From the NCBI RefSeq assembly GCF_000471905.2, contig NW_006497557.1, positions 1,739,858 to 1,803,857 on the forward strand: a DNA stretch of 64,000 nt, in the 5' to 3' direction. The stretch's first letter is position 1; the number at the start of each line of letters is the position of its first letter. Below are positions 46,256-57,526 of the stretch, piece by piece. Source of the stretch: Amborella trichopoda (Eukaryota > Streptophyta > Magnoliopsida > Amborellales > Amborellaceae). The notes under the pieces are model-generated. The model ran no database searches, was not told the origin of the DNA, and was given only the letters and a program-made list of their open reading frames with translations. The position numbers were made by a program, and so were the translations under genes.

Positions 46256-46306
46256 TATAAAAGAGGGAAAACCCCATTTCACTATTTTACCGAAGGGTAA
46301 AACAGT
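46256..46306 (+). promoter_or_regulatory. Antisense TATA box with downstream inverted repeat (C)
   Basis: TATAAAAG (46256-46263) followed 17 bases later by ACTATTTTACC-gaag-GGTAAAACAGT (46281-46306), an 11-bp stem with one mismatch and a four-base loop. Antisense to C's gag. Best-preserved of the three copies of this module (15093-15143, 32699-32750). Confidence 0.65.
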
Positions 46307-46889
46307 TGAAGAGAGTTTTTAGAGAGAGAGAGAGCTGGACCTTCTGATAGGAGACTTTCAACAAGAATTTCCCACCCAAAGTTTGTAGTAGACAGGCCTT
46401 CAGGAGCTTTCTTGAGAGCTTCAATAGGTTGCGAGTCCTTGCGACATGATTGCGAACATTTTTTTAGAGTGTCAAGGCCTCTTGAGCAAGGAATGGGGCT
46501 TCTCAGAGCCTTGACGAGATTTGCAGTGGTGCTCTACCGGAGTTGTGGTGCTTTTTCGATAGTCCAAAGCTGAAGGGGAGGTTGCAAAGAAGTCTGGGGA
46601 GTTGACAGCCTTCGGGTTATGGGAAGAAGAAGGAGGAGTAGCAATAGGTTCACCAAAAAACTCAGTGGAATTTCGATGCACTTGTGGCGAACTGCTGAAG
46701 TGCGAAAACAGTGAAAAGGGAATATACGCAGGGCCACTGGGAAACAATCTGGGAATTCAGGTGGTTTTTCGATAGTCTCAGCTGTCGGAAAGGGGGAGAG
46801 AAAAGGGTCAGACAGGGATTCCCGGCTGATGGAGGGATTTTCCGTTGAAACTTGAAGGGTTATGGGCGAGGCGAAAGGTCATGAGAAGG

Positions 46890-47480
46890 TGGAGTGTCGG
46901 CGAGAAACAACGGTTGGGGAAGCCAAAGAGGCGTGGGAGTCAATGTTCAATGGGAATTGAAGACAGTGGGAGCCGAGCGCTTCAAGGGAATGCACGACAT
47001 TAAGTCACATGGAGAGCTATCTTCAGGCTTCTCTAAGTTGCACATGGTAATAGCCACACTCGAGGCATGCCGGTCGAGGCAATGGTCTCGCGCGGTGTTG
47101 ACCTGCCCATGATGATAGTAGCACGTGACGTTGAGCTGCGCACGACAGCGGTCACCTGTGGTGCTGAGTCGCACGCGATGATGATCACGCGCAGCATTGA
47201 GTTGCATGTGGCGATGACCATCGACAGCGACGCCTTGTGAGGGCCAAGAGTAATGGCAAATGAGAGAGCCCGATCACTGTGGTCTATTGGAAGCCAAATC
47301 CTCCAGCACAATAGTGAAGTCCATGTTGTTTTTGAGGAAGGGAAGCCATCATGGGCTGCTTCCTTGGAAGCTAGCCATGCCTCGTCAGATGAATTGAAGC
47401 AGACTCGAAAATGGTTGGGCTTCTTCTTTTTGGCCTGTAACCATCCTCTTTGGTGGTTTTGCATCTTCTTCATGAGGAGA
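46890..47480 (+). pseudogene. Antisense ORF region of element C
   Basis: Downstream of the antisense TATA. Open frames 46894-47112 and 47253-47501 are separated by a 'gtgacgatgacc'-like short repeat. The MANERARSLWSIGSQILQHN stretch matches the minus-strand frame of element A at 13939-14262. No domain recognised; coding status uncertain. Confidence 0.35.
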
Positions 47481-47640
47481 GTAATTCTTTTTGGCCTGTA
47501 ACCGTACCCTTATCCTTGAATGCATGAACTTTGTAACTTTCCTAATAATGGGCTTTTGGTTGTAGTTTGTAACTTTTTCTAATGCAATAAAAGAAATGAA
47601 ATTCCTTTTAGTTGGCTTAATGTTCCTCATCTTCACTTCT

Positions 47641-49030
47641 TTCCTTTTACTTGAGCTTTTGAGTTGTGGGTTGTAGTTTCTTCCCTGATCTCAGGTTCAT
47701 TTGCCTCGTGCTAGATGGTACTTCCAAGATCTGCACCATGTGGGAGGCCTCTTTGGAAGAGGAGCTTGAGGGTGGCTCAGTCTTTGCTTGGGTTGACAGG
47801 GCATCGACGACTGTCAAGAATCCAGCTGCCTGGGCTAGCATCTTTCTTAGGTGCTTCCGCCGCTACCTGCTGAGGCTGGTACCTCTTAACTCTTTGTTTA
47901 GAGTGTGGAAGTCTGGGCACTGTCGAGTTGCATCTGTGGGAGAAATAGAAGAGAGGGGGAGTAGAAGAGGAGTTAGAATGTTTCGAACAATTGTTTACGT
48001 CGTCGCTAGAATTGGAAGTGTGTAGGGGGTATTTTAGGTCTTGCCCCGGCTTTGACCATTGTGGGGTGCTTTTAGAGTCGTCACCCATATTGGATGACTC
48101 CTGAGTTGTTGATGACTCAGGGACATCCGTCTGATTGGATGACAGGATAAGGCGAGCTACTTTTGGGATGAAGCCCTAAAAGGTAGGCAGTGGAGGAAGG
48201 GGCTTGAAGAATTCTTCCTCAACTGGTGGCTACGGGAGACGATTCCTTAGGCGAGTGGATCTAGGTGGCCGTCTTCTTTTGGATCCTTGAGGAGGGCTTT
48301 GGTTCACCTTATCGAGTTGATGAGTAGTCCTAGCTTGGTGAGCTGCCTAACGCTTCAGGGATTTGAGCCTACTTAACCCATGGCAGACTTCCCAGGGTTG
48401 AGAGGTTGAGGGCTCTTAAGGGTTTGCTGTATATAAGGGACCTATAGTGGGATTTCCTCTTGGATGGGAGTGACGGCTTGGAAGTGCTCTGGGAGAATGG
48501 TGCAAATGATGTGGACTTCCCGTACCATCTGAGTGACTATAGCATCGAACCTAGAGTATTTGTTTAGCTTGTTGCCCCATTCTTGGTGATATGCACAATT
48601 GAGGTTTTCCGTACCCTGGGCAAGGCATTTAGGTTGCCTGGACGGCTTGGGAGTGATGAGACTTTGTTGGAGCTGTGCCTCGAAGAGGGCTTGGAGAGGG
48701 TCTAGCTCAACACTTCCCGAGGCTTGTGTCGGGACTTCTTCTTGCACTGGTGGAAGAAGGACTTGAGGGTGTCCTTCTGGGTTACCATGAGCGTCCTGGC
48801 ATTGTTGCATCTTCTTTGCCAAGAGTTCATGGAAGCCAGTGTATTCCCTCACGTCATGGCCTCGTATCAGGTGATATGAGCACCAGAGGTTCAGTTCCTG
48901 GAGTCAGGAACTTGGGTTGCCTTGTTGGCTTTAGCGTGATGTGTCCCTCTTCGAGCATTATGGAAAATAGTGCACGGAGGAAGGCGGGTGCCCCATCATC
49001 TTCTTGTATTGTCACTATGTGAGACACCTC
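47641..49030 (-). pseudogene. Element C gag, C-terminal half
   Basis: Minus-strand pieces: SHIVTIQEDDGAPAFLRALF and SIMLEEGHITLKPTRQ (49020-48900); CSYHLIRGHDVREY (knuckle 2, last Cys changed to Tyr); FHELLAKKMQQCQDAHGNPE; LQALFEAQLQQSLITPKPSR; and CAYHQEWGNKLNKY (knuckle 3, His and Cys lost). It then runs through a low-complexity tail to NLRSGKKLQPTTQKLK near 47650, beyond which the sequence joins the post-pol region directly. It is collinear with element A 8750-10040. The duplicated-knuckle plan is thus shared by two independent copies. Confidence 0.8.
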
Positions 49031-50013
49031 TGTCATGACCCCACCCCCCACCACTGCGCCTAACGCGGTGACAGGCGATCGAGAGCATTTCTGTGACCCA
49101 ATGTAACGTTTGTCACTCAGGAAGGAGTGGATTCAACGCCTTTATTTTTGGTAATTGAGAAAATCATGAAAAAGAACTAAAGCAAAAACTTAACTAGTGG
49201 AGAAGCAAAGAAATTCCCATAAAAAAATATCCATAATATAAAATCTTCCAAAATATTATATTTGGTTCGAGGAGTCTAGGCCCAAAATTATGCATATCCA
49301 CAAAGAACAAAAACTCAGGGCCAACAGTCCAGATGCACGAACAAAATTAAAGCGCCTTCTTCAAGAAATCTAGCTTCGACTTCCCACCGCAGAACATAAA
49401 CTCCAAGCCCTGAACCTGCCGCTATCAATCTACAAAGAGAGGAGAAATAATGGAATGAGATATACAGCCCAGTAAGAAGGTCTAATGTTATGCATCTATC
49501 ATGATTCTATCTATGTGTGATGACAGTTCAATCCACCAATATGAAGTCATATGTGAATATCAAGTCAAGGCATCAAGTGTGAACATTTCATTTAAACGGC
49601 AGTTATCATTAAATCAGTGAGATCACAAGCATTCGATCAGTGAATTCATTAATTATTCAATCAGTGCAATACTAAACATTCCTTATAAAGAAATTCAATT
49701 ATTACCCACGCACACGCTAAATCACCTACTCCCTCAGTAGAGGCCCTATCTATTAGGCTAAGCCAATCCCGTTGCTTAAGACCTCCACCATCATACAGGA
49801 GGGAGGGTAATGACAAGTGGGTTAATCCACTTCGTAATACCCTCAACATACTCACGTAGTCCCTAGTGTGCATTAGGGGATCAATAGGCCCTTATCTTGC
49901 AAGTCATCAATCATTTCATTTCATTTCGTGAATCTAGGGTGCGACCCTCTAACCTCTCCCTCAACCCGTTTCTATCATTATACAGGTTAGGGGATATGCC
50001 GGCATCACTTTCC

Positions 50014-50176
50014 TTACTACCGATGAGTGTCCCATCGTGTAGTAGGCAATATCATAGCAGTATCCACTACCGGTGAGTGTCCCACCGCGTAGTGGCTAAT
50101 ATCAATATAAGTAGTGGCCATTCTTCACAGTATCATAACAGTATCCACTAACAGTGAGTGTCCCACTGCGTAGTGG
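50014..50176. repeat. Three covarying hairpin units in solo M LTR
   Basis: Units at 50014-50045, 50064-50095 and 50145-50176 share the loop AGTGTCC and outer arms CACTA...TAGTG. The inner stem changes in step: CGATG/CATCG, CGGTG/CACCG, CAGTG/CACTG. Confidence 0.8.
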
Positions 50177-51674
50177 GTAATATCAATATAAGCAGTGGCC
50201 ATTCAATGCCTCATAACAAATGAATTACATTCTCATCAGTCAATTTTTCATATAGATGAATCATATTTCATCATAACATCCTAGCATTTAGAAAAAGATA
50301 TTTATTTCATAAGCTTTTACAGGGCATTTTCACATAAGTCTTTTCAGTAGCATTTGGCTTTCATTATGAACTCATTTCATCAATATTGTGCTCGTGGCCC
50401 CTTTTTTCCTCCCACAATGCATTCATATGGCATCATTCACATATCTTTATGACATTCACATGAGATTTATCATATGGCATTCACATTTATCATATAGTAA
50501 GACAAATTAGTGTTGCATGGGTATACAATTGATGAAGTGACAAGTAAAAGTGACATGCCCTTCTTTGCGAGGGCGTGGCTCCCGATTTAAAGGAAGTTTC
50601 AGGATTCCTCAAACATGAAACTTTGAGCTACTACACAGACCTTTACAAAAATAGTGATTTGAAGGAATTTGGGTGTCGTTTGATGGGTTAATAGCTCAAT
50701 ACAAGGTGAGCATTAGTTGTTGGAAATCTTCCCTGCAACAGTCGCAGCGACGTATTCGCGCATTTCTGGTCATTATTCAAAATCCGTGGGGAGTTTCGAA
50801 ACTCTCAAGACATGCAACTTAGATTAAATTCACAGACCTTTCTAATAGCAGTAATTTCAAGGTTTTTGGACACCATTTGCTGGGTCAAAAGCATTGCCCA
50901 AAGAAGGCCATAGTTGCTGGAAATAGCAGCAACTGTGAGAAGTGTCATGCCTCGACCTTTTAGGCCGTATCTTTTCATCCATGCGAAATTTTCTCATGAC
51001 ATAAAAACTAGACTTAAATTAGACATACATGCCTTTCATCTGAGGCTGATTTGATCCCATTTAGGTTCCATTTAGCATCAAACACTTTGACGCAAGACAA
51101 TCACAGTTTTGGAAAGTTTTGTTCTCAAATTAACATTCTTTTAATGAACACTTAATATTTCATGGCCAAGTTACACTTTGGGCGTGGAACGTTATTCATG
51201 CTAGTAAGCCTCCCAATGAGCCATTTCATGAGTTTACATAAATAAAAAAGATCATAAATGTGGTAAAAATAGTTATGGCATTGAGAAGCACAAAAACTGA
51301 AATTTCAACCTCATGTTAACCCATTCATGCTTCACATTCTTCATTGTATCATCTTACTCATTCTAAATATTTGTTCTTTACATAAACTATGGATGCATAG
51401 AAGCTAAAACCACTTACTTTGACTCCCACGGTATCTCAAATCCACACTCACGGCCGTCATTGGCTCTCCCTAGCTCCACCAATGGGCTGTCTTCAAGGGA
51501 CAGTAGTGAACTTCGAGAGAGATGGAGAAAAGTTGAGAAAAATGGGAGATACAGTACTGCCCAAGGGAGGGAAAGGCTTAAGTGGTTAGAAAACACTATG
51601 GCTGATGCAATCACAAGTGGCTCTGACACATACGGGGTTGCGTTATATGATTGACCAAACACGCACAGTGATGC

Positions 51675-52015
51675 CCCCCAGCCGGTGCTGCTCGCTCACA
51701 CAGCCGACAATGCTCACTTACACAGCTAGCGCTGGCCCTCCACACACAGCGCTACCTTCTCACTCATGGTTATGCTCTTCTCTCTCTCTACTCAGGCGAT
51801 GGTAGGTCTTGAATTCACAGATGGCGATGGGTCTCATTTCACAGCCGGTGTTGTGTCCTCTCTTACATAGCTGACGCTGGGTTTCCTTTACACAGCCGGC
51901 GTTGAGCTTCCTATACACAGTCAGCGCTGAGTTTCCTTTACATAGCCGATGTTGAGTTTCCTTTACACAGTCGACGCTACCTCTTCTCTTACTCAGTCGG
52001 TGTTGCTTCAATCTG
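51675..52015 (+). repeat. 'Cacagccggcgttgagcttc' minisatellite in solo M LTR
   Basis: About ten units of 25-30 bases. The core CACAGCCGGCGCT is the reverse complement of the AGCGCCGGCTGTG core in T copy B (31836-32165). Confidence 0.85.
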
Positions 52016-52085
52016 TGCTACACCTCTACCTCATTTTCCCTCGTTACACGTGTCACTGAACTGAGAGAAAATTGTGGCCCTTATA

Positions 52086-54054
52086 GCCTTAGTTGCCCTG
52101 AATGCTTTCTTTAACTCTTCAAGAATTATCTAACCTTTCTAATAAGGGCTTCGATAGTGTCGTTGAGCTAATAGCAGTCCTGAGTGGGGTGGCTTACTTT
52201 CCTATGGTAGGCGCAGTCCCTCTCGTGACTTTATTGTCCAGCTTGTTATGGAGTGCGGACCTCTGGCAGCTGCATCATGTTTTGCTCCAGTGCAGGGACC
52301 CACTCCTTGTCAAAAGGATACACCTTGTTCTAGTGTTGGGTCCAGAGGTCACTTCGCTTGTTCCTGAGACTTTTGCACCTTTGAGAGGTCTGTGGTTTAA
52401 GACATATGTTTCCCGAGATCAGTAGTCATGGGAGTGGCATGAAAGGTTGCCAGCTCTCTCCATCGGGCGATGAACTTGTCTACTGGCTCACCAGAGTATT
52501 GAGTCAGACTGAGGATCTCGATGATTTCCACGTTCCTTCGGACTTCGTAGAAGCATTGGTAAAACAACAACTCCATTTCCTGCCAGGTGTGCACCAAGTT
52601 TAAAGGCAGCCAAGCACACAACTGGAAGGCTGGCCTTTCAAGAGTCTCGACGAACTGATGGAGGAGAAGTCACCCTTCAATTACCATCTCTTGACATGCC
52701 ACATGGAAGTGAGCAGTACGCTGGTGCGGGGACGTAGTACCATTTAATAGGAAGAGCTTCTCTTTTTGATAGTTCAGCGGAAACGACACGTGGTCAATGC
52801 ACGAAGGGTACGTCTTTTGGTAAAGCTGCGCCTCTTGCATGCCTGGGACCTTGTTCATGAGGCTATGGGCCACCATGGCATCTATGTCGGTCTGGGAAAC
52901 CCCGTAAGAAAGAGAGCTATCTTGGGAGACCGATGGGCGAGTTTGCTTCGGAACTGCGTCTTTGCCAGATGGGAATCGATCTCATGGTGAGAAGAAGGGG
53001 ACCTGGAGGCTTCTAGACGTTCCATATTTTCAAGGATGGACTGCATCATTACATCGAACCTGTTCATTCGCTCTTCTTGGGCATCGTCCGGCTCGTTAAT
53101 CACCATGAAACTGACCGTTTCTTCTGGAAGGTCAGAGTCAGGTGGAGTAATGGATGGCAAGGGTAGGCGAGTCGTGTGTGGCAAGTTAGTTTGAAGGGGC
53201 TCAGCATGCCCCAACTGGACGCGAGCCTTGTATGCCAACCTTGTGAGGACTGGTTATCGACGGTCTTGAGACCGTGGCTTCTAAGTAGTGATCACCGAGT
53301 AGTATTCTTGGACTCGATCTGGCTCAGGGATCTGCAGGGGGAAGAAGGAATTGTGAGGCAGGAGGTTACCAAAAGTGGTATCCTCAACTACCTTTGGGGC
53401 TTCTTTGGTCAGGATTTACAGACCTTTTTTCTGCTTAAGTTTGAGGCTACTATGAACCTCTTTTCAGAACCGAGCCTAAGATTTGATTGCCTCGACTTTT
53501 TTAAGTAGGCGAGGGCCGTGTCTATTAGCTAGAGGAAAAAATGGGGTCCAAGGACGGGGAGCAACCTGGGTTTCTGCCTTGGAGGCTGGAGGCCTTTGTT
53601 TGACATCAGGCCATTGCCCCGAATTCCTTTGTAGGCCCCGAGTGCATGGCGAGACCTGAGGCTGGCTCAAGATGGTACTTTTAAGGAAGACCTTTGAGAA
53701 CCAGGTCTTGAGGTGCTTTCCTAGAGTAGGAAGAGCGGCATAAGAAGGAGATGGTTTGTGACTCCGCTTGAGTCGGGGTCGAGATGGAACCTGCAAAGTC
53801 GATTCATGTGCACCTTTAGGGTTAGCCGTCCAGACTTGAGGGTCATCCCGAGTTTGCTCAACTGGTTCAACCTTAGGAGGTTGAGACCCATGCCCTTGTG
53901 CATGTGAGGGACCGAGTAGAAGCCCATCTCTCAAAGGGTTAAGCTGTGTGTGGTGAGAGGGAGGACAAAGTGGTCGACCCTCATGACCTCGAGCTGACAC
54001 CAAACTGGCACTGCCCCAAGCTATGGGATGCATGGCGCAGGCAGGGTTTTGCAC
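52086..54054 (-). pseudogene. Element C gag, N-terminal half with capsid
   Basis: Minus-strand pieces in order: a 192-codon Pro/Ser-rich N-terminal frame (54054-53476); NRFDVMMQSILENMERLEAS (53050 region); a capsid segment TAHFHVACQEMVIEG then HTWQEMELLFYQCFYEV and PVDKFIARWRELATF (52600-52440). That last order is the retrotransposon gag capsid pattern (trp, phe-rich helix, FxxRWREL). Then YPFDKEWVPALEQNMMQLPE and knuckle 1, CAYHRKVSHPTQDC (near 52190). The M LTR insertion at 52085 follows. Frames change at least three times and stops are present. It is the most complete gag of family T in the window; a start codon was not fixed. Confidence 0.75.
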
Positions 54055-54772
54055 AAGAAGGTTTAGCCTTGAACGCGAGTTAAAGGCAGCATGAAGGTTG
54101 CCTCGAAGTGTGGCTCGTGTGGTTGTACCATGAGCTTTTAGGTGTATGCATGGGGTGGAGGCCCCAGGATTTCTACCTCCATGTGCTGAGCCTCCAAGTG
54201 TAGAGGTTCGAGGCAGTGAAGGATGGCAACTTGATTACCTTTCACGAGAGTGGACAGAGTAGCCTTCTAGTCATTTGTCTGGCAAGGGACTTACTAATAG
54301 CAGAGTGCGTACTGTGTACTGTAGCTGATGTGCTACCAATGCAAGGGGCCTTGATGGAGGGTCCACCAAGGCGAGGAAGCGGGGAGTCAGGGACATTTAA
54401 GTCCCTTCTCGCACGAACCTAAGAAAGAACTTAGAAGCCGGATTGTGAGTCCCAACTCAGAAGGAGTATAAGGAAGGAAGCTTGAGCAGTGCGCTTCCCT
54501 GGGACCATCACGAGTGCGAGAATAAGAATGTCCCAGACTCGGATGAACGAGTTGAATAACCTAGGTGCAATAGACACTAGTGCAAAAAGTAAAAGATGAT
54601 ATTGATCAAAAAAGAGAGAATCGACGAAGGGATAATAAATCCCTAGTGGAGTAGCCAAGCTAGATAAGTGCCTCGACATCGCCTCCCCTGATCTCGATGA
54701 TTGGGTGACACATGTCTCGGGTACGGAAGACCCTAGACATGAGATCGCTTTCTCGGGAACCTTGTTCAAGAA
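54055..54772 (-). other. Leader and possible gag start of element C
   Basis: 54640-54772 carries the T leader (minus-strand 'ggttcccgagaaagcgatct', 'agacatgtgtcacccaatca', 'gtcgaggcac'). 54055-54640 may include the gag N-terminus but shows no motif. Plus-strand frames here are shadows. Confidence 0.5.
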
Positions 54773-57526
54773 CAAGGATAGGTATTTAACTAGTGAGAGA
54801 GGAATTTTGGATGTGAGGTAGGGACCAATCTCACCTGGGTCCATGACTTACTCAGGCTAACTAGAGTGGGCACCCACTTAGACTACGATGAAAAGCCCCC
54901 AGCTGGTTCAGAATCGCCTCCCTTGACCTGCAGTCTCCTTGATTTCTACACAATACTACTATGGTTAATTTACAAGATAAGTGGGCCCAAAGGCCCACCC
55001 TTGTCTTAGGGTAATGCACATTCACATGGCTAAGAATGTTAGAAGTTAGGGTGATGAAGTGGAAGGTTTGAATGAGAGGAGAAAAGAAGAGGGCACTCGA
55101 CAAGGGGACGAGGCTAGCATGATAGTTGGACCAATGCAATGACCGAATAGAAGTGATAGCAAAACGGGCACGCCATTTTGGACTGACACAATGGCAATAG
55201 TACCCGAAACCAAGGTCGACATGATTGTCCCAATCTAGTATGGCAGCAAGACAGGCATGGTAATCGGGACCAGCACGACGGCAATACTGCTCGACAGATA
55301 AACTGTTATGACAACATTATACTAAGTTCACCCTCAATCAAGTGAGAATTGAATGAAGAAAATGCATGAGACGGTGATGAGATGGGGTCATGACGACCCT
55401 AAGCGTCACCACCCATAACCATGGAGTAGCAGTGTCACGACCATAGACAGCGCTAGGCACTATTACTCACGGCTCGAGGGCAAGTGGTAAACCACGGGCA
55501 GTGCTAGGCATCACCGTTGAGCAACATGAGAAGGCAACACATCCCTGTGCAGGCGGCGATAGCCTCTTGTGAAGCGCGAGGCGATAGCCATTTGTGAGGC
55601 ACGCAGCAAAAGTTCTTGCCAAGGCACATGGTGATAGGTTTGAAACGCCAGAAGAGCATATGCACATCAATGGGCACCGAGCTGACGAAGGAAGCTTGCG
55701 AACAGTGATAGGTGTTGTCACGACCTCTCACGGACGACGATAGGCATCGCCGTCTGCGATAGGTGCGCAACAGGAGGATGCCCCTATGGGCAGCAATAAT
55801 TGTCGCCATCTGCATTCTTCATTGAGGCGTTGAGGATGCATCTGTAGACGGCGATGAGCAGCACCATCTGCAAGCCTCGCTGAGCGATAGGGATGAAGTA
55901 ACAAAAGGGGGAAAGGAGCTCGCGCATGGCGCTGCCATCGCCAAGCGCGACCTGTGAAACTATAAGAAGGGGAAAAAGAAGAGAAAGAGGCATGCACGAC
56001 ACTACCATTGTCGTGCATGGCCTCTGAGGGAGGCTCTGACGAAGAAGAAGAAGAAGAAAGAAAAGAAGAGATAAAATATTACCTTGATCCTAGGGGTACC
56101 GGTCCAAAAGTTTTTCTCTCCTTACTCTCTCTCTCTCTCTCTCCAAACGTGACCCAACAATGAGAAGGAAAGGGAATTATATTAAGTAAAAATTCTCTTT
56201 AGTGAAGAGTTTCAAGCCTTTGCGTACAATGATGGTACGTGGTACATATAGAATTGTGCCCAAACATGGCTAGATTGATTAAAATTAAACCTAATTGATG
56301 CAAAATAAGATTTAACTAAATTAAATGAAATTAGAAAATAAGGTGCAAAATGACAGATGTGCCTACTTCCTAATAAGTTGTGGAATTCTAAGACAGTACT
56401 TGTGTTGACCTAGAACGTGCATGATTTTTCATGGATTATCTGGGGTCATTCTGATGCCTGTTTCATTGAAAGATGGTTGTTTTCTTGTGGGGCTTGGCAT
56501 GGCGATCGATTTGATACCAACTTCGAGCCATGGATTGTATTTAAGGGCACGATCATGTGACTTAAAATTTGAATGAATATTGAAACTTTGGATCGATTGT
56601 ATAGTCATTCCTTGATGTTTTTCTGTGATTTCTTCACTGGAACACACTGAGCATGCCATCACGATGGCAGGCAAACTAATGCAGCCTGATTCTGTGCCCA
56701 AACGAAGATTTTGCAACTTTGATGTTTTGGTTGAAATCTAAAATTTCGATGACGAAATTTGTAGTCACTTCGTCAACTTCATGTGTGGAATCCGACCGTT
56801 CATCATGTACGGCGTTCAGACTAAATATAGCCCTAGACCTTACGCAGGCGATGGAATTGGTTTAACGTCGATCGGGCTCATGAGCGGCATGATTTGGTTG
56901 CTCGAGCGAGGCACGACGCTTTTGATTTTCCTGCACTCTCTTCACAAATCAGCAACTTCTCTTAGCTTTTCTTCTCGCTCGGGCGTCATCATGGGGCATG
57001 TCATATATTGAAACGCTCGTCTCGACGAGACAAACATGCTTCATTAAGTTTGAGCACGATCCGATCTCTAAAGAGGGAGATATAAGCATCAAAAGTTACT
57101 GGTCGTGACTGCCCCTTTAATGGAGTTGAGTTGCAAGGTGGCCGCATTGGAATAGCGTGCGGCTTCTCTTGTTTCGCTCTTTCACCTATAACTTCTTCAT
57201 GGGATGTCCGTTCAAGCAGAAATTTGACTCTTGGAGGTTTTCAACTATGTCGAATCTAATGGTGGTGGTCCACAGCAAATTAAGACATTGCAAATATAGC
57301 TCTAGTTATAGGGTCCGTTTCAAGGTGCTAGAGGTTGATTCTACCAAAACTGTCTCAGTCTGCGCTGCCTTAGACATGTCGAAATACAATGAAAATTGGT
57401 AGGAGACTTTTGAGATTCCTTATGAAGATCTTGTCCAGCTCTGGGGCTATTTCGACACTGTCAAAATTTCCACTGTTTGTTAGCCTTTATTGATCGAGGA
57501 CCCATGATGATGAAAAATGTCATCCA
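54773..57526 (-). mobile_element. 5' LTR of element C
   Basis: Minus-strand start TGGATGACATTTTTCATC at 57526; end 'aaatacctatccttg' at 54773, followed by the leader. It is collinear with 40383-43182. The TATA equivalent reads CTATATGTACC, a change from CTATATATACC in the 3' LTR. Contains the 'gcgatagg' array at 55540-55900. Confidence 0.87.

Larger units (their letters stand above)
43183..47640 (-). other. 3' non-coding region of element C
   Basis: Reverse-strand counterpart of element A 13640-18479, in the same order. From the LTR outward: polypurine GCGGGG (43191-43196, minus), 'ccctcgagggac' stretch, 'tactcatgg' motifs at 44140-44290, gcatgacc arrays, 'gtggagtt' block, 30-bp array, TATA/dyad, and the antisense ORF region (46310-47500). 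No sense-strand ORF with a known domain. Confidence 0.72.
49031..52085 (-). mobile_element. Solo M LTR nested in element C gag
   Basis: Plus-strand start TGTCATGACCCC, end AATTGTGGCCCTTATA (CA changed to TA). 3,055 bases, no internal region. The gag frame resumes on both sides. Flanking 5-mers are acctc (49026-49030) and gcctt (52086-52090). Element A has gcctc (reverse strand) at this point of gag, so both flanks are one transition away from a common target duplication. Confidence 0.88.
40383..57526 (-). mobile_element. T element C, complete but gag-only, minus strand
   Basis: Two T LTRs in the same (minus) orientation bracket a 3' non-coding region, a gag and a leader, with no RT, RNase H or integrase. 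It sits inside the 5' LTR of the plus-strand M element. Without the 3,055-base solo M LTR at 49031-52085 it is about 14 kb. Compared with element A, the sequence from the gag C-terminus (near 10040 in A) to just after the pol stop (near 13690) is missing. It is therefore non-autonomous and would have needed pol in trans. Confidence 0.85.

Noticed and set aside
52102-52425. 107-codon plus-strand ORF
   Set aside because: Antisense shadow of element C gag, whose minus-strand reading gives knuckle 1 and the YPFDKE motif.
40383-57526. Target duplication ccagc/acagc around element C
   Set aside because: About 235 bases of the host LTR are missing at the junction, so a short match of this kind may be chance.
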